From an uncultured candidate division WPS-2 bacterium (GTDB lineage: Bacteria; Vulcanimicrobiota; Vulcanimicrobiia; Vulcanimicrobiales; Vulcanimicrobiaceae): a stretch of DNA of 64,000 bases. The position numbers and the translations under genes were made by a program. The notes beneath the pieces are model-generated. The model did no database searches and was not told where the DNA came from. It was given only the letters and a program-made list of their open reading frames with translations. Shown piece by piece: positions 45,274-53,793 of the stretch (position 1 is the stretch's first letter; each line of letters begins with the position of its first letter). The stretch covers positions 62,001 to 126,000 of the forward strand of contig CALEYW010000006.1 in assembly GCA_937927945.1 (NCBI GenBank), read 5' to 3'.

Positions 45274-45382
45274 GTTTCCTTTGTACGACAGCCTGCTCCG
45301 GGTTGTTTCGGAGTTCAGCGCCCACCTTCCGCAGTGTCTTAGGCGGCAGGGTGACGCTTGCTTGATTCAAAAACCGGACCGA

Positions 45383-45853
45383 ATGCAATCTGCCGCCGCC
45401 CGCCTCGCCATGGGAACCCTAGGAGCGATCGCGGGCGCCGTTCTGGGCGCAATCGTCTGGGCCGCGATCAGCACGGCCACCGGGTTTCAGATCGGCTACA
45501 TGGCCGTGCTGGTCGGCTTTCTCTCGGGATTCGGGATGCGGGTCCTCGGCGGCGGACGCGACCGGCCGGACGGGTACATCGCCGGAGCGGTTGCTCTCGC
45601 CGGGTGCGTGCTCGGCAACCTCCTGATGATCGCCGCCGAAGTCGCGAACCACTATCACAAACCGCTCCAGACCGTCGTCCTGCGACTCCTCACCAGTCCG
45701 GGAATGAGCCTCTCGCTGCTGCAGGGCGGCTTCGGCCTGATGGACGTGCTCTTCTACGGCATCGCGGCGTACGCGGGCTACCGCACCGCGCTCAAGCCCG
45801 GCCCCCAGCGCACCGCGCCGCCGCCGGTCCAGCCGGCTCACGAGGCGCCGTAA
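45383..45853 (+). CDS. small integral membrane protein
   Basis: 156 residues from an ATG at 45383, four helices (LGAIAGAVLGAIVWAAISTATG, MAVLVGFLSGFGMRVL, AGAVALAGCVLGNLLMIAA, GFGLMDVLFYGIAAYAGYR) and a short cytoplasmic Pro-rich tail. No family recognised with confidence. Convergent with the small protein at 45.9 kb. Confidence 0.65.
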   Translation: MQSAAARLAMGTLGAIAGAVLGAIVWAAISTATGFQIGYMAVLVGFLSGFGMRVLGGGRDRPDGYIAGAVALAGCVLGNLLMIAAEVANHYHKPLQTVVLRLLTSPGMSLSLLQGGFGLMDVLFYGIAAYAGYRTALKPGPQRTAPPPVQPAHEAP

Positions 45854-45859
45854 AGCGGA

Positions 45860-46027
45860 TCAGCCGGCGACGCCGCGCACGAAGAGCCAGGTCACGAGCG
45901 CCGCATCGAGCACCGCCGCGCCCAAGAGGGCGAACATGAGAAGCTCGAAGCCATTCGCGCCGCCGATTGGCCGGCGCGGCTTCGCTCGGGCGCGCCCGCG
46001 TTGCGCCGGATGAAGCCTCACGTCCAT
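45860..46027 (-). CDS. very small single-helix membrane protein
   Basis: 55 residues from an ATG at 46027 preceded by AGAGGAAG. The N-terminus is basic (MDVRLHPAQRGRARAKPRR) followed by one helix (ELLMFALLGAAVLDAALVTWLFV). The longer reading from 46084 lacks a ribosome site. Function unknown. Confidence 0.5.
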   Translation of the reverse strand: MDVRLHPAQRGRARAKPRRPIGGANGFELLMFALLGAAVLDAALVTWLFVRGVAG

Positions 46028-46139
46028 GCTGCTTCCTCTCGAAAAAGGCCGGAGTTCGCTGCCGGTAATCTTCTCTATCGGCAAAACCGGTGAATTGGGT
46101 TAGCCGGGGACGCGTTGAAGCGAGGCCGAACGGGCCGCA

Positions 46140-46725
46140 ATGGCAAGCGGGAAAATGACGCGGCCAGGCAGGGCAGCCCTGGCGGCGGCTGTCCTCATCC
46201 CATTCGTCGCGGCGCTATGGAAAGTCGAGCCGCCGTTCGCCGACGACGCGCTCTTTGAATACTACGGTCGGGCGATCGTCCACGGCACCCGCCTGTACGT
46301 CGATCTCTGGGACAGTTCTTCGCGTTTCGGACGACCGCTTCCGCGGTTTGCGACACGCCGTTGACCCGGTTGCATGCGCACGACCAGGCAGCGATCGGCG
46401 AACGAGTACGGCAATTGCCGGTTCGCACGCGGTCGTCAGCATCGATGACTACGCGCCGGCGATATATCTCGCGGCAGATGCCGACGGTGGGGACCCTTCC
46501 TCGCTTATCCCACGCAGTTTTGCGCCCTTCCGACGGACGCTCGACGAGCCCCGTGCTTCTCGTGCACAGCGAATCGGCTGCCCCGTTCGCCGTCCCCCGC
46601 GGCGCCCTCGATTGCGGCCGATATGGGACGTGGTCGCTTTATGCTCTCTGGGATGCCGGCCCGCAAGCGCGCGCGAAATGCGTCGCGGCAGCGCAGCCGA
46701 AGGCCCAGGAGTCGCGCAGCGATTG
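46140..46725 (+). pseudogene. GT39-like membrane glycosyltransferase remnant
   Basis: The ATG at 46140 opens a normal N-terminal helix (RAALAAAVLIPFVAALW) and the typical first loop PPFADDALFEYYGRAIVHGTRLYVDLWD, then breaks off and stops at 46364. Farther along another frame holds VVSIDDYAPAIYLAAD, the sort of late-domain sequence such transferases have, again without a long open frame. The core helices are missing, so an internal deletion plus frameshifts is the best reading. It lies just upstream of the oligopeptide-binding protein. Confidence 0.4.
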
Positions 46726-48339
46726 AGACGGCGGATCGGGATGGGCGCGCTCGCCGCAACCCTGCTGGCGACGGCATGTTCGCGCGCAGCGTCGACATCG
46801 GCGCCGGCAGGGCGCACGCTGGTCATCGCGCAGCTGAGAGAACCGAGTTCGCTCAACCCGCTCTTGATCGACGGCAGCGTCGCCGAGAATCTCGGCGCGC
46901 TCGCATTCTCATACCTCGTCGCGATCGACGATCGCGGTCGCCTCGTCCCCGACGTCGCGACGGCGGTCCCCACGCTCGCCAACGGCGGAATCGCGCGGGA
47001 CGGGCGGCATCTCACCTACCATCTGCGGCACGGCGTCCGCTGGGAAGACGGCGAACCACTGACCGCGCGCGACGTGCTCTTCACGTACCGCGCGGTGATG
47101 AATCCGCGCAACGACGTCCCGACGCGGCTCGGCTTCGATCAGATCGCGTCGATGGCGGCACCTGATCCGTACACCGTGCGGGTCACGCTCAAACGGCCGT
47201 TCGCACCGTTCGTAACGTATTTTCTCGAACCCGAAAACTTTCCGATCCTCCCCGCGCACGTGCTCGAGAAGCTCGGCGAACTCAATAGTTCCGCGTACAA
47301 TCAGCACCCGGTCGGATCGGGTCCGTACCGAGTCGTCGAGTGGAAGCGCGGCGACCGCCTCACGCTGGCCGCGAACCCGACGTACTGGCGCGGGACTCCG
47401 TCGTTCGAGAGGATCGTCGTGCGTTTCATTGCGAACGAAGAGACGATCCTGACCGGCCTGCGCTCGCACGAGCTCGACGCGTCGTTCGACGTCAGCCCGG
47501 CAAGCGAAGAGCTCGCGCGCTCGCAGCTTCGCGACTCGGTGGTCGGCACGTATCCGATCTACGGGTTCGGCGCGCTCATTTTCAACACGCGGTCCGGCGT
47601 CGTGAGCGATGCGCGCGTGCGCCGCGCGATCGTGCAGGCGATCGACCGTGAGGGCATCGTGCGCAAGGTCAGCCGTGGTGCGCTGAGCGCCGATCGGGCG
47701 CCGCAGGGCTTGTTCGACTGGGCCTACGCGCCCCAGGTGCGTCAGCCGGGCTACGACCTGCAGGCGGCGAGCGCGCTGCTCGAAGCGGCGGGATGGACAC
47801 CGGATATCCACGGCGAGCGCTGGCGCGCCGGCCGTCAGCTGCAGATGGACCTCGCGTACGACAACTCGTCGGCGGTCGCGCGCGGCGCCGCCGTCGCGAT
47901 TCAAGATCAGGTCGCCCACGTCGGCATCGACCTGCGGCTCAAGGGATACACGCCCATCCTCTTCCACGCGCTCGGCGAGTACGGTCCGCTCGCCGGCGGA
48001 CGCTTCGCGCTCGCGCTCGACACCGTCCTCACGGGCTACGATCCGGAGACGTCGTGGTTCTTCCGCTGTGACCAAGCGCCGCCGGCAGGCTCGAACTACT
48101 CGCGCTACTGCGACCCTGCGGCGGACGCCGCGCAAAACGATGCGCTCGTCACGTTCGACGAGGGGCGCCGCAGCGCCGATTATCGCACCGTCCAGACACG
48201 CGTCGCAGCCGACGTCCCGGTCGCCTTTCTGTGGCGCACCGCCGGACTGTCGATCACACCGGCATCGCTGCACGGTCTGCAGCCTTCACCGGAAACACCG
48301 TACTGGGCCGCGTGGAAGTGGACGCCGGCTACGAAGTAG
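46723..48339 (+). CDS. SBP_bac_5-type ABC transporter substrate-binding lipoprotein
   Basis: About 538 residues, DppA/OppA family. The core has IAQLREPSSLNPLLIDG, HLRHGVRWEDGEPLTARDVLFTY and FNTRSGVVSDARVRRAIVQAIDR. A lipobox LLATAC places the lipid Cys after a hydrophobic segment. I choose a TTG at 46723 because it gives the LRRRIGMGALAATLL n-region with arginines; the ATG at 46741 would leave the signal peptide without positive charge. No permease or ATPase genes are adjacent, so the transporter core must be elsewhere. Confidence 0.85.
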   Translation: MRRRIGMGALAATLLATACSRAASTSAPAGRTLVIAQLREPSSLNPLLIDGSVAENLGALAFSYLVAIDDRGRLVPDVATAVPTLANGGIARDGRHLTYHLRHGVRWEDGEPLTARDVLFTYRAVMNPRNDVPTRLGFDQIASMAAPDPYTVRVTLKRPFAPFVTYFLEPENFPILPAHVLEKLGELNSSAYNQHPVGSGPYRVVEWKRGDRLTLAANPTYWRGTPSFERIVVRFIANEETILTGLRSHELDASFDVSPASEELARSQLRDSVVGTYPIYGFGALIFNTRSGVVSDARVRRAIVQAIDREGIVRKVSRGALSADRAPQGLFDWAYAPQVRQPGYDLQAASALLEAAGWTPDIHGERWRAGRQLQMDLAYDNSSAVARGAAVAIQDQVAHVGIDLRLKGYTPILFHALGEYGPLAGGRFALALDTVLTGYDPETSWFFRCDQAPPAGSNYSRYCDPAADAAQNDALVTFDEGRRSADYRTVQTRVAADVPVAFLWRTAGLSITPASLHGLQPSPETPYWAAWKWTPATK

Positions 48340-49330
48340 CAGCGCGGCCCGCGTTCGCGATACGCTGCTTCGCCAAGGCGTAGAAGTCCGGGTTCGGCTC
48401 CGCCGCAAATGGACGGCGGTCGAGTTCGATCGCCGCGACCGAGGCCGAGCACAGACCGCCGAACGGTTCCCAAACGACATCGCCCTCCGCGGTGCACGCG
48501 ATCACGATGCGCCGCATGAATTCGAGCGGCTTTTGATTGAGGTGTACCGTGGCGTTCTTGCCCCGGGTGTGGACACGCGGGGCGGAGCGCTTCGCGTTTC
48601 CTTTGAACCGCTCGGTGCCCGCCAGCGGCGGATGCGCCCAAACGTTGGTCACCGCGTGCTGGTGGGTCCACGGATGGCGCAACGCCGCCCACTGCTCGCG
48701 CGTCACCGGCGAATCGCCGTCGAGCGAGTAGTACGGCCGGCCCTGCGGATCGCCGTGCTCGTTCGCGTACTCCACGAGCAGCATCATCTCCTCAGCAGGG
48801 GGGAAGTACCACAACCAATCTTGCGTCAGATACTTTCGCGTTGCAGCGTTCTTTACGCCGCACGCCGTGTTGGCAAGAGAGAGCGCAAGTCCGGCGCGCA
48901 GCCACTCGTGGCGCAGCCACTGCCGGGCGGACATCGTCCCCTCGGAACTCGCGAATGCGAGCTTGCGGCGATAGAGCACGCAAATTTCCGTCACCACCGG
49001 AAATTGCCGGATCGTGTCGCCGTTCACGTTGCCCGCGACGTGCGGGATGCCTTTGTCCCACACGATCGTCTGCACGTAGTCCCAGCCGAACTCCGTCAAG
49101 AGCTGATGCACCGTCGCCCAACCGACTTCGGTGTTCCAAAACCAGAGCGTCGTGGCCGGAGTCGCACGCCGGGACCACGTCTCGACGTGCGGCCGGTACC
49201 ATGCGGCCAGACCGTCTGCAATCCGCGGGTCGTCCGGAAATCCACCGACCCCGTAGGCACCGTCGGAAACGATCGTGCTGGGGTCGGGCCAGTCACGATA
49301 GGCGTCCAGCGCGTCCCCGTGATACAGCAC
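48329..49330 (-). CDS. DNA methyltransferase (N4/N6 amino-methylase family), orphan
   Basis: 333 residues. Motif order is beta-class: the motif IV position comes first, followed by a central target region and then NQKPLEFMRRIV with motif I-like DVVWEPFGGLCSASVAAIEL near the C-terminus. Motif IV reads VSDGAYG (residues 21-27) in place of the usual [DNS]PP[YFW], an unusual catalytic tetrapeptide. No restriction gene is adjacent. The gene overlaps the end of the substrate-binding protein by 11 bases on the opposite strand. It is preceded by the frameshifted serine hydrolase. Confidence 0.72.
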   Translation of the reverse strand: MLYHGDALDAYRDWPDPSTIVSDGAYGVGGFPDDPRIADGLAAWYRPHVETWSRRATPATTLWFWNTEVGWATVHQLLTEFGWDYVQTIVWDKGIPHVAGNVNGDTIRQFPVVTEICVLYRRKLAFASSEGTMSARQWLRHEWLRAGLALSLANTACGVKNAATRKYLTQDWLWYFPPAEEMMLLVEYANEHGDPQGRPYYSLDGDSPVTREQWAALRHPWTHQHAVTNVWAHPPLAGTERFKGNAKRSAPRVHTRGKNATVHLNQKPLEFMRRIVIACTAEGDVVWEPFGGLCSASVAAIELDRRPFAAEPNPDFYALAKQRIANAGRAATS

Positions 49331-49345
49331 GTTCGGGCCTCGCGA

Positions 49346-50420
49346 CTACCTTCCGTCCAACGCTCGTTCGACGGCCTTGAGTCCCGGGCGGTGGGCGCCG
49401 ATTCCGGAGCCGCCGTTGTAAAATGCGGCAAAAGCGATGCCGTCGGGACGATGCTCGACCCAGGTGTGCGAACCTTGAATCCCGCCGTTCTTTCCATAGA
49501 AGACCGCGTCCGGATTGCCGCCGACGTGATAGACGACGTCCCAGCCGAGCCCGAACGCCGAACCGTTCGCTCGCGGGCGAAGCGGCGCCGCAGGCGGCGC
49601 GAGCATCGCTGCTCGTGACGCGGGCGAGACGATCTTTCCCGCATCGTAAGCAACCACGACTCTGACCATGTCGACCGCTGAGAGGATCCATCCGCCGGCC
49701 GGCGTTCCGCCTTCGACGCGCTTGTTGACGACGACGCCGCGGTTCTCGTCGTAGCGCACGGCTTGACCGGCGATCGCCGCGTGCATTTCCAGCGACCCGA
49801 ATCGCGTGACGCCGGCGGGCGCGAAGACGTTGTCGCGCACGAAGTCGATATACGTTTGGCCGCTCGCTCTCGCGACCACCGCACCGAGCACGTTGAAGCC
49901 GGCGTTGGAGTACGCTTGATGCGAGCCCGGTGCAAATTGAAGCTCGGCACGCGCCGCCGCTCGTGCGGTGTTCATCGGGTCGTCCGTCGCCGCGTTGACG
50001 TCGTACGGCAGGCCCGACGAGTGGTTCAGCAGCTCTTTGATCGTGATGCCGGCCGCGCGCGCATCCGCGACGTCGACGATGCCCAGAAACGAAAAGGCAC
50101 GCATATCCAGGGTCAGCTTCCGCTCGTCGACGAGTTTCATGACGGCCATCGCGGTGATCGGCTTCGAACAGCTCGCGAGCGCGAACATCGTGTCGGGTCC
50201 GACCGGCGTCGCCGTCGCGAGGTCAAGCCGATCCGAAACCCTTCACGTCGACGATGCGGCCTCGATCGGCGACCGCGAAGCCCGCCCCCGGAGAGTGAGC
50301 TTTTTTCACGACCGCCGCCAACGCCGCATTCGCAACCGGGATGTCCGGATTCGCCGAGGCCGGAAGCGCCAGGCTCAGCAACGTTCCAAGGACCACGCCG
50401 GCAACGACAGTGTATCGCAC
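49346..50420 (-). pseudogene. beta-lactamase-like serine hydrolase with one frameshift
   Basis: The N-terminal frame (50420 leftward) gives a signal peptide (MRYTVVAGVVLGTLLSLALP ending SANP) and AGFAVADRGRIVDVKGFGSA, then stops at a TGA near 50222. One extra T at GCTTGACC explains it. Removing it joins directly to DLATATPVGPDTMFALASCSKPI in the other frame, which has the SxxK motif (SCSK), the YSN motif in HQAYSNAGFN and KNGGIQGSHTWVE at the end. Intact the protein would be about 357 residues, class C/penicillin-binding type. It may be a genuine null allele or a single-base assembly error. Confidence 0.8.
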
Positions 50421-50518
50421 GTCGCCCGCTTCTTTTGGACTGTGCGGCCATTCCTTCAGCCTAACGGGACGTTCGACGGTGGCAATGGGACTTGAAGCCC
50501 CGCGCGCGTCCCGATAGA

Positions 50519-50995
50519 CTAGCGGCGGAGAACGCGATACGAAAACGCTTGGCCTTGCATCGAACGGTGTATTTCAAAGGGTTGAGGGTCATCGAGTTCG
50601 GGAGCGGTTAGTTCCCGTATCGTCGTCTTCACCGCACTCGCTCTGCGTCGTGCGGCGTGCCCGATACTTTGCACGTGGAAGAGCTTGTCCGGCCCGCGCA
50701 CGCCCCAGAGCACGACCTGCCTGTTGATCGGTAAGACGCCCACTTGTTGGAGCAACAGCGCCTGCGAGATGTCGAGCGCCGGCGGGATAGGCTGCGCGCG
50801 GGTAGATGACGGTCTCGGCGACTTGGCCCGGCGCGAGGTGGCGTACGTTGCCGGCGCGGTCGAGAACGAGCGCATCCTTACTGGACCAGGGAGCGGCCTG
50901 CTTCATGGCGTCGACGAAGACGCCGATGCCGCGAAGCGTCCGTCGGTGTGCAAACATCCTGCGGCGATCGCTGCGAGCGCCACGGAGGTCAGCAT
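50519..50995 (-). pseudogene. decayed lipoprotein-like gene
   Basis: The ATG at 50995 opens a lipoprotein leader (MLTSVALAAIAAGC, LHTDGR), which then loses frame near 50940. The next frame reads RTLRGIGVFVDAMKQAAPW to GQVAETVIYP, and near 50805 a third frame continues with ALDISQALLLQQVGVLPINRQ to RVLRR. No single frame gives a protein. Two frameshifts in under 500 bases point to decay. No family recognised. Confidence 0.4.
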
Positions 50996-51229
50996 CGTGC
51001 GGAGCGGTACTGACACGCGATTCCCTTTCGAACCGAACGTGGCTGGGAGGACACGCGCGGCCAACGCGGGCGGCGGCAACCGCGATCGCCCGTCGTCAGT
51101 GTCCGTTTCGAAACGAGGCATCCGAAACGGACCAAGGTCGCCTCGGCAAATAATCGAAGTCGCGGTCGTTCAGGCTGATGGACGACGCGACCCAGTTATC
51201 GGTGGTACACAGCGGCACTTTTCCGGCAG

Positions 51230-51829
51230 TTATGCGAAGTCGGGCAACCAGCCGAGAACGCGCGCCGTCATTTGGGTGCGGTTTTGAGATTCCGTTTTAA
51301 CGAGGAGGCGCTTCGTATGCCACTCGACGGTCGTGCTGGAGATACAGAGCTTCCGCGCGATCTCCGCCGACGGTGCGCCATGGATGATGAGCGCCAGCAA
51401 TTGCAGCTCCCGCGCGGTGAGGCCGTATCGGGTCTTGGTCACGTCGAGGATCCGATTGCGGTTGACCCGCCACAGCCAGCAGGCGAAGTATTGGCCTGCG
51501 CTCGAGCCCTCCAACGCCGTAAGTCCGACGACGATGTCCGGTTCGATGAGCGTCATCGCCGGCTGGTTCGTGCGGAGCGCGACGACGGCTTTGCGTCGGA
51601 TGATCCGCACCAGCAACTCCGGTAGGCACCCCGGTGCCGTGGGGCCGAGCCCTTCGAGCAGTTCGCGGAGTTCCGTGCGGTGATCGCGCGCCTGCAATTT
51701 TCCTTCGCCGTTCACGACCATCGCGAACGGCGCACCGAGCTGTTGGACATATGACAATGCGAAGGAAGTAGTGTTTGGATCGTTGTCCGGTTTATGGTAG
51801 CGACCAGCTTTTGCAATGCGCTGCTCCAT
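51230..51829 (-). CDS. LuxR-type HTH transcriptional regulator
   Basis: 199 residues. A sensor-like N-terminal part of about 130 residues (no clear PAS or autoinducer motif) is followed by the LuxR helix-turn-helix (YGLTARELQLLALIIHGAPSAEIARKLCISSTTVEWHTKRLLVKTES). It is divergent from the exopolysaccharide operon, across about 205 bases, which makes it the obvious local regulator. No phosphoacceptor receiver is present. Confidence 0.85.
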   Translation of the reverse strand: MEQRIAKAGRYHKPDNDPNTTSFALSYVQQLGAPFAMVVNGEGKLQARDHRTELRELLEGLGPTAPGCLPELLVRIIRRKAVVALRTNQPAMTLIEPDIVVGLTALEGSSAGQYFACWLWRVNRNRILDVTKTRYGLTARELQLLALIIHGAPSAEIARKLCISSTTVEWHTKRLLVKTESQNRTQMTARVLGWLPDFA

Positions 51830-52034
51830 AACGCCCTTTCGCTCTAGTTATAGCGTTCGTGCACCCCCCGACCTCTTACCGACTCGTCGACAGGAATCAA
51901 ACGGCCGGAAGGTTCTTTTCATCGCCGCCCTCCCGACGTGGAGTTTATGTGAACCCCTGGTCTCGGTAGTTATTCGGCGTGTGAACCAATGGTATCGTTG
52001 CGCAACAATTCTCTCGATAATCGCGAGGATAGCA
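51830..52034. promoter_or_regulatory. divergent regulator/exopolysaccharide promoter region
   Basis: About 205 bases between the LuxR-type gene and Wza. TGTGAACC occurs twice in the same direction (51948-51955 and 51980-51987, 32 bases apart, about three helical turns), each followed after two or three bases by TGG. GAGGAT before the Wza ATG is the ribosome site. Confidence 0.4.
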
Positions 52035-53177
52035 ATGCGCAACCGATGCGGTGTGTTTGCGGTCACCGCTGCTCTCTTGTTCTACGCAAACTGCGGGATC
52101 GCTCAAGCGGCGCTCCATCCGGGCGACAAGGTCGACGTACAAGTGTACAACCACCCAGAGCTATCAGGGGTCCGCACGCTCGACGCGATGGGGAACGTCT
52201 CGGTGCCCGTCGCAGGAACCGTCCCCGCTGCGAATCTCGAGGCGCGTGACGTCGCCGAACGCATTCGCACCAAGCTAGCTCCGTACGTTCGCAAGGTTTC
52301 GGTACAGGTTCGGCTCGAGACGCAAAGCGAATCGATCTTCGTTGCCGGCGGACCCGGTGGTTCGGTGAAGTTCGTTCCCGGCGAGACGCTCTCGAGCGTC
52401 GTCGATCGCCTTCAGACGACGCTCGTTACACCGCAAGCGCAGAGCGCGGCGGAGAACTCCGCCGTCGTGCGCGGGTCTGATGCGGTGGATCTGTTCAACG
52501 GCGCGGTAGACTTTCGTCGCGTGAGCTTGATGCGTGACGGTACCGTCATGGGTCCATACGACCTACTCGCGCTGCGCGCCGCGGGCCAATTGGGTCCAGC
52601 GCTCGCGCCGAACGACACTATTCAGCTCGTGAACAAGCCGATCGCGGTGACGATCACCGGAGACGTGCAGCATCCGGGGATCGCCTACTTGCGCGAGGGC
52701 GAGTCGCTCGCTCAGGCGCTGGCACAGGTAGGCGGTGCCTCACCGACGACGGCATCGGAGAGCGGTATCATGCTCGACCGAGGCGGCGCCGCGAATCGCG
52801 TGTCGCTGGGCGGCGAGCAGTTCGCTCAGGCGGCTCAGAATGGCGACCGGCTGTTCGTTCCACGCGCGCCGCACGTCGACGTCGTGGGCAATGTGGCGAA
52901 GCCCGGCGATACCGTGCTGCGCGGCAGTCCCACGCTGGTGAGCGCCATCTATTACGCTGGCGGTCCGGCGCAGTATGCGAACCTCAAAGCGGTCCAAGTG
53001 ATTCACGGTTCCAATCGGAACACGTACAATTTGGACGCCCTGCGTAAAGGCCGCGCCGGCGAGAACCCGACGCTCTCCGACGGCGACGTCGTGCTCGTTC
53101 CGCAGGGAAGTACGTTCGACTTGAACCAGGTGTGGTCGGCGATCGGTGCCCTTGGCCTGTTCGGGTTGCGCCTGTAA
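52035..53177 (+). CDS. Wza-like polysaccharide export protein
   Basis: 380 residues from an ATG at 52035. Signal peptide (ending GIAQA), then the poly-export domain (LHPGDKVDVQVYNHPELSGVRTLDAMGNVSVPVAGTVPA) and SLBB-type repeats (ITGDVQHPGIAYLREGESLAQALAQVGGASP, VVGNVAKPGDTVLRGSPTLVSAIYYAGG). It forms or joins the outer-membrane polysaccharide channel. No lipobox is clear. First gene of the operon; its stop forms TAATG with the sugar transferase. Confidence 0.9.
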   Translation: MRNRCGVFAVTAALLFYANCGIAQAALHPGDKVDVQVYNHPELSGVRTLDAMGNVSVPVAGTVPAANLEARDVAERIRTKLAPYVRKVSVQVRLETQSESIFVAGGPGGSVKFVPGETLSSVVDRLQTTLVTPQAQSAAENSAVVRGSDAVDLFNGAVDFRRVSLMRDGTVMGPYDLLALRAAGQLGPALAPNDTIQLVNKPIAVTITGDVQHPGIAYLREGESLAQALAQVGGASPTTASESGIMLDRGGAANRVSLGGEQFAQAAQNGDRLFVPRAPHVDVVGNVAKPGDTVLRGSPTLVSAIYYAGGPAQYANLKAVQVIHGSNRNTYNLDALRKGRAGENPTLSDGDVVLVPQGSTFDLNQVWSAIGALGLFGLRL

Positions 53178-53785
53178 TGACGGCACCGGTCATCGCCTAC
53201 CGCGAGAACCTCGCCTACCGCAGGCGCAAGCGTGCCCTCGACATCGTCATCGGCGCCTCGGCGCTCCTCCTGGTACTGCCGATCCTCGTCCTTGCCGCCA
53301 TCGCGATCCGTCTCGAAGACGGCGGAGCGATTCTCTTCCGCCAGCGCCGCGTCGGTCGTTTCGGACGTGTCTTCACGATCTACAAGCTGCGTACGATGTG
53401 CAGCTCGGACTGCGTCGACGCGCTCTCTCCGACTTCGGGCACAGACGCTCGCGTGACGCGGGTCGGCGCGCTCTTGCGCAAGACCTCGATCGACGAGCTT
53501 CCGCAACTCTTCAACGTGCTGCGCGGCGACATGTCGGTGGTCGGGCCCCGGCCCGAAATGCCTTTCATCGTCAAGCGCTACGAGCCGTGGCAGCACTTGC
53601 GGCACCTCGCGACGCCCGGAATCACCGGACTGTGGCAGACGACTTGCCGATCCCGCGTTCCGCTGCATCGCCCCGAAGCGACGCAGATCGACCTCGAGTA
53701 CCTGCGGACCGCGTCGACCAGCACGGATAGCCGCATCGTGCTTCGCACGTTTCGCGCTCTGCTGCATGCCGACGGAGCCTATTAG
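53177..53785 (+). CDS. priming undecaprenyl-phosphate sugar transferase
   Basis: 202 residues, the short PglC-like form. One N-terminal hydrophobic segment (ALDIVIGASALLLVLPILVLAAIAI) is followed by the catalytic set: GGAILFRQRRVGRFGRVFTIYKLRTM, the TSIDELPQLFNVLRGDMSVVGPRPE core with the Asp-Glu dyad, and PGITGLWQ. It transfers a sugar 1-phosphate to undecaprenyl phosphate to start the repeat unit. Gene 2 of the operon. Confidence 0.92.
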   Translation: MTAPVIAYRENLAYRRRKRALDIVIGASALLLVLPILVLAAIAIRLEDGGAILFRQRRVGRFGRVFTIYKLRTMCSSDCVDALSPTSGTDARVTRVGALLRKTSIDELPQLFNVLRGDMSVVGPRPEMPFIVKRYEPWQHLRHLATPGITGLWQTTCRSRVPLHRPEATQIDLEYLRTASTSTDSRIVLRTFRALLHADGAY

Positions 53786-53793
53786 GAGCCCTT

